From Prevotella sp. (GTDB lineage Bacteria; Bacteroidota; Bacteroidia; Bacteroidales; Bacteroidaceae), in contig JAJQAI010000132.1 of the NCBI GenBank assembly GCA_021203915.1, forward strand, positions 1 through 9,157: DNA of 9,157 nt, written 5' to 3'. The notes below the pieces were generated by a model. That model ran no database searches. It was given only the letters and a program-made list of their open reading frames with translations, and was not told the DNA's origin. The position numbers and the translations under genes are program-made. Below are positions 7,094 to 9,157 of the stretch, in pieces. The first letter of the stretch is position 1; each line of letters opens with the position of its first letter.

Positions 7094-8329
7094 TTAACCT
7101 TTTATCCACTTGCTTATTCTATCCATGGCAATCTCACAGTCTTCTTTATCTCCAAATGAGGTAAATCTTATAAAGCCTTCTCCGCTAGGGCCAAATCCAA
7201 CTCCTGGAGTACATACCACTTGAGCACCATATAACATTTGCTCAAAGAACTTCCAACTATCAATACCATCTGGAGTTCTAACCCAAAGATAGGGAGCATT
7301 CTCTCCTCCATAAACCTTAAGGCCTAACTTAAGAAGAGTCTCACGCATTATCTTAGCATTTCTCATATAGTAGTCGATGGTTTGCTTAATCTGCTCTTTT
7401 CCCTCGGGAGTATAAATCGCCTCAGCAGCTCGTTGGCTAATATAGCTTGTTCCGTTGAATTTAGTTGATTGGCGACGATCCCACATAGGATTTAAAGGAT
7501 AACGTTCACCCGTATTTACATCTAAGGCAGTAAGTTCTTTTGGAACTACAGTATAACCGCATCTAACACCAGTAAAACCTGCTGTTTTTGAGTAACTATG
7601 GAACTCTATTGCAACCTTACGTGCTCCCTTTATTTCATATATTGAATGAGGGATACTCTCATCTTGAATATACGCCTCATATGCAGCATCATAAAAAATC
7701 AAAGTATCGTTCTTAAGAGCGTAGTTAACCCAAGAGCGAAGTTCTTCCTTACTTATCACCGTACCAGTTGGATTATTGGGATAACATAGATATATAATGT
7801 CTACGCGATGGTCAGGAATCTTTGGTACGAAATTATTTTCCTCAAGGCATGGCATATATGTCACATTGCTCCATTTCCCATTTTTAAGTACGCCAGCACG
7901 GCCACACATAACATTTGAATCTATGTAAACCGGGTATATTGGATCTGTCACACCCACGCTATTATCCCAACGTACTAATTCTCCTATATTTCCAGTATCG
8001 CTTTTTGCTCCATCATTTACGAAGACTTCACTTGGATCTATATGTATTCCACGAGGAAGGAAATCGTTTTTTACGATAGCTTCACGCAAGAACATATAAC
8101 CCTGCTCTGGGCCATATCCATGGAAACCTTCTTTTGTGGACATATCATCAACAGCTTTATGCATTGCCTCAATTACTTTTGGGCAAAGTGGACGAGTAAC
8201 ATCTCCTATACCCAAACTTATAACCTGTTCTTTAGGATGAGACACCTTGAAGGCGTTCACCTTTTTTGAAATATCAGCGAAAAGGTAATTCTTCGCTAGT
8301 TTCAAATAATGTTCATTTATTAATGCCAT
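7094..8329 (-). CDS. dapL: LL-diaminopimelate aminotransferase
   Basis: PLP enzyme that converts L-tetrahydrodipicolinate plus glutamate to LL-2,6-diaminopimelate in one step, bypassing the succinylase/acetylase and dehydrogenase routes to lysine and peptidoglycan. The 411 residues match the family length. Fold-type I aminotransferase marks: ISLGIGDVTRPLCP near the N-terminus (37-50), KEGFHGYGPEQGYMFLREAI (66-85), NDGAKSDTGN (105-114), YPNNPTGT (183-190), DAAYEAYI with D214 for the pyridine nitrogen, and the PLP lysine K248 in SYSKTAGFTGVRCGY (245-259). The opening MALINEHYLKLAKNYLF (1-17) is the usual DapL N-terminus and supports the start at 8329. The gene follows dapF by 48 bp, consistent with one transcript making meso-DAP. 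DapL rather than a generic AspC-type enzyme is supported by this N-terminus and the dapF neighbour. Confidence 0.97.
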   Translation of the reverse strand: MALINEHYLKLAKNYLFADISKKVNAFKVSHPKEQVISLGIGDVTRPLCPKVIEAMHKAVDDMSTKEGFHGYGPEQGYMFLREAIVKNDFLPRGIHIDPSEVFVNDGAKSDTGNIGELVRWDNSVGVTDPIYPVYIDSNVMCGRAGVLKNGKWSNVTYMPCLEENNFVPKIPDHRVDIIYLCYPNNPTGTVISKEELRSWVNYALKNDTLIFYDAAYEAYIQDESIPHSIYEIKGARKVAIEFHSYSKTAGFTGVRCGYTVVPKELTALDVNTGERYPLNPMWDRRQSTKFNGTSYISQRAAEAIYTPEGKEQIKQTIDYYMRNAKIMRETLLKLGLKVYGGENAPYLWVRTPDGIDSWKFFEQMLYGAQVVCTPGVGFGPSGEGFIRFTSFGDKEDCEIAMDRISKWIKG

Positions 8330-8377
8330 ATTCTTTAATTATTGGTTGTTATGTCTATATTTTAAAAGTATTCTTTC

Positions 8378-9157
8378 TTATAAGCATATTTCGCCCTCAA
8401 AAACTTCCGTAGCTCCTCCTGTCATATAAACATTAGAGCTAGTTGCATCCCAGGTTATATCCAAATCTCCGCCATCCATTATTATATGGTTAGAGCGCTG
8501 TGCACCCAAGGTCTTTGTAGCAGCAACAGCAGTAGCGCAAGCACCCGTTCCACAAGCCATTGTTATTCCGCTTCCTCGTTCCCAAACCCTAAGGCGTATA
8601 CCCTCTGGGGTTATTTGAGCAAATTCTATATTACACCTTTGTGGGAAAGCCTCATGATTTTCTAAAAGGCTTCCATATTTTGAAACAGGAAATTTCTCCA
8701 CATCATCCATAAAGATAACATAGTGTGGATTACCCATTGAAACAAATGTCCCTAAGAATTCTTTATCTAAAGCCATAAGAGGTTTATTAGCGTATTTAGG
8801 ATTAAATTGAAGAGGTTCTTCAAATTTTGGAGAGTTCATATCCACCTTAACTAAAAGAACTTTATCATCCTTAACATTTAACTCTAGAGTTTTAATACCT
8901 GAAAGTGTTTCAAGACGTATAGAAGTTTTATTTGTTAGTTTATGTTCATATAAGTATTTACCAATGCAGCGGGAAGCATTACCACACATCATAGCCTCAG
9001 AGCCATCAGCATTAAAGATACGCATTGAAAAGTCAGCATCTTTTTGGCGCGCTTTACCAATTAAGACCAAGCCATCAGAACCTATTCCTATATGATAAGC
9101 ACTCCATGCTTTTGCCACTTCATTTGGATTCGGAATATCATATAACATTGTATTAAC
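8378..9157 (-). CDS. dapF: Diaminopimelate epimerase, 5'-truncated by the right window edge
   Basis: Converts LL-diaminopimelate to meso-diaminopimelate, the precursor of lysine and the peptidoglycan cross-link residue. Cofactor-free, two-cysteine epimerase. Both catalytic cysteines are present: in MMCGNASRC (codon at 8984-8986) and in [16 protein letters not shown] (codon at 8552-8554). Also visible are [10 protein letters not shown] near the start and WERGSG. The ATG at 9148 is not the true start: the frame stays open to the edge (reading VNT before it), and the family's opening segment with its conserved GNDY motif is missing, so perhaps 15-20 residues lie outside the window. The stop at 8378 is followed 48 bp later by dapL on the same strand, the next gene product upstream in the pathway. 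Confidence 0.96.
   Translation of the reverse strand, partial: VNTMLYDIPNPNEVAKAWSAYHIGIGSDGLVLIGKARQKDADFSMRIFNADGSEAMMCGNASRCIGKYLYEHKLTNKTSIRLETLSGIKTLELNVKDDKVLLVKVDMNSPKFEEPLQFNPKYANKPLMALDKEFLGTFVSMGNPHYVIFMDDVEKFPVSKYGSLLENHEAFPQRCNIEFAQITPEGIRLRVWERGSGITMACGTGACATAVAATKTLGAQRSNHIIMDGGDLDITWDATSSNVYMTGGATEVFEGEICL

Noticed and set aside
8042..8269. Plus-strand frame of 75 codons opposite the dapL 5' end
   Set aside because: It overlaps the conserved N-terminal part of dapL and shows no domain or start signal.

Overview
The window looks like ordinary chromosomal DNA from a member of the Bacteroidales (Bacteroidaceae/Prevotellaceae-like). The reasons are an AT-rich base composition, starts without a clear Shine-Dalgarno sequence, a type III glutamine synthetase of about 730 residues, an LL-diaminopimelate aminotransferase (DapL) route to meso-DAP, and a DUF4292-type lipoprotein. 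The genus cannot be fixed from the sequence alone. No mobile element, CRISPR array, rRNA or tRNA was seen.

Layout: two convergent gene blocks meet at about 4658-4800. The plus-strand block (1-4657) holds the 3' part of dut (dUTPase), a secreted tetratricopeptide-repeat protein, a LolB-like/DUF4292 lipoprotein, and an EnvC-type amidase activator with a degenerate LytM domain. The last three are packed with 11-nt and 1-nt overlaps, so they probably form one translationally coupled unit. All three carry export signals, so this is a cell-envelope module following a nucleotide-pool housekeeping gene. A good intrinsic terminator (4760-4793) closes it, preceded by two further small inverted repeats.

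The minus-strand block, read from right to left, holds dapF (its start lies beyond the right edge), dapL and glnN. DapL makes LL-DAP from tetrahydrodipicolinate using glutamate as amino donor. DapF epimerises LL-DAP to meso-DAP for lysine and peptidoglycan. GlnN assimilates ammonium into glutamine. The 103-bp dapL-glnN gap carries a perfect 13-bp palindrome 17 bp before the glnN start, the best regulatory candidate in the window.

I found no clearly new system. The most interesting points are the complete loss of metal ligands in the EnvC-like LytM domain together with a long Ala/Glu/Lys/Arg helix before it, the possible LolB role of the DUF4292 lipoprotein coupled to a secreted TPR protein, and the palindrome ahead of glnN.
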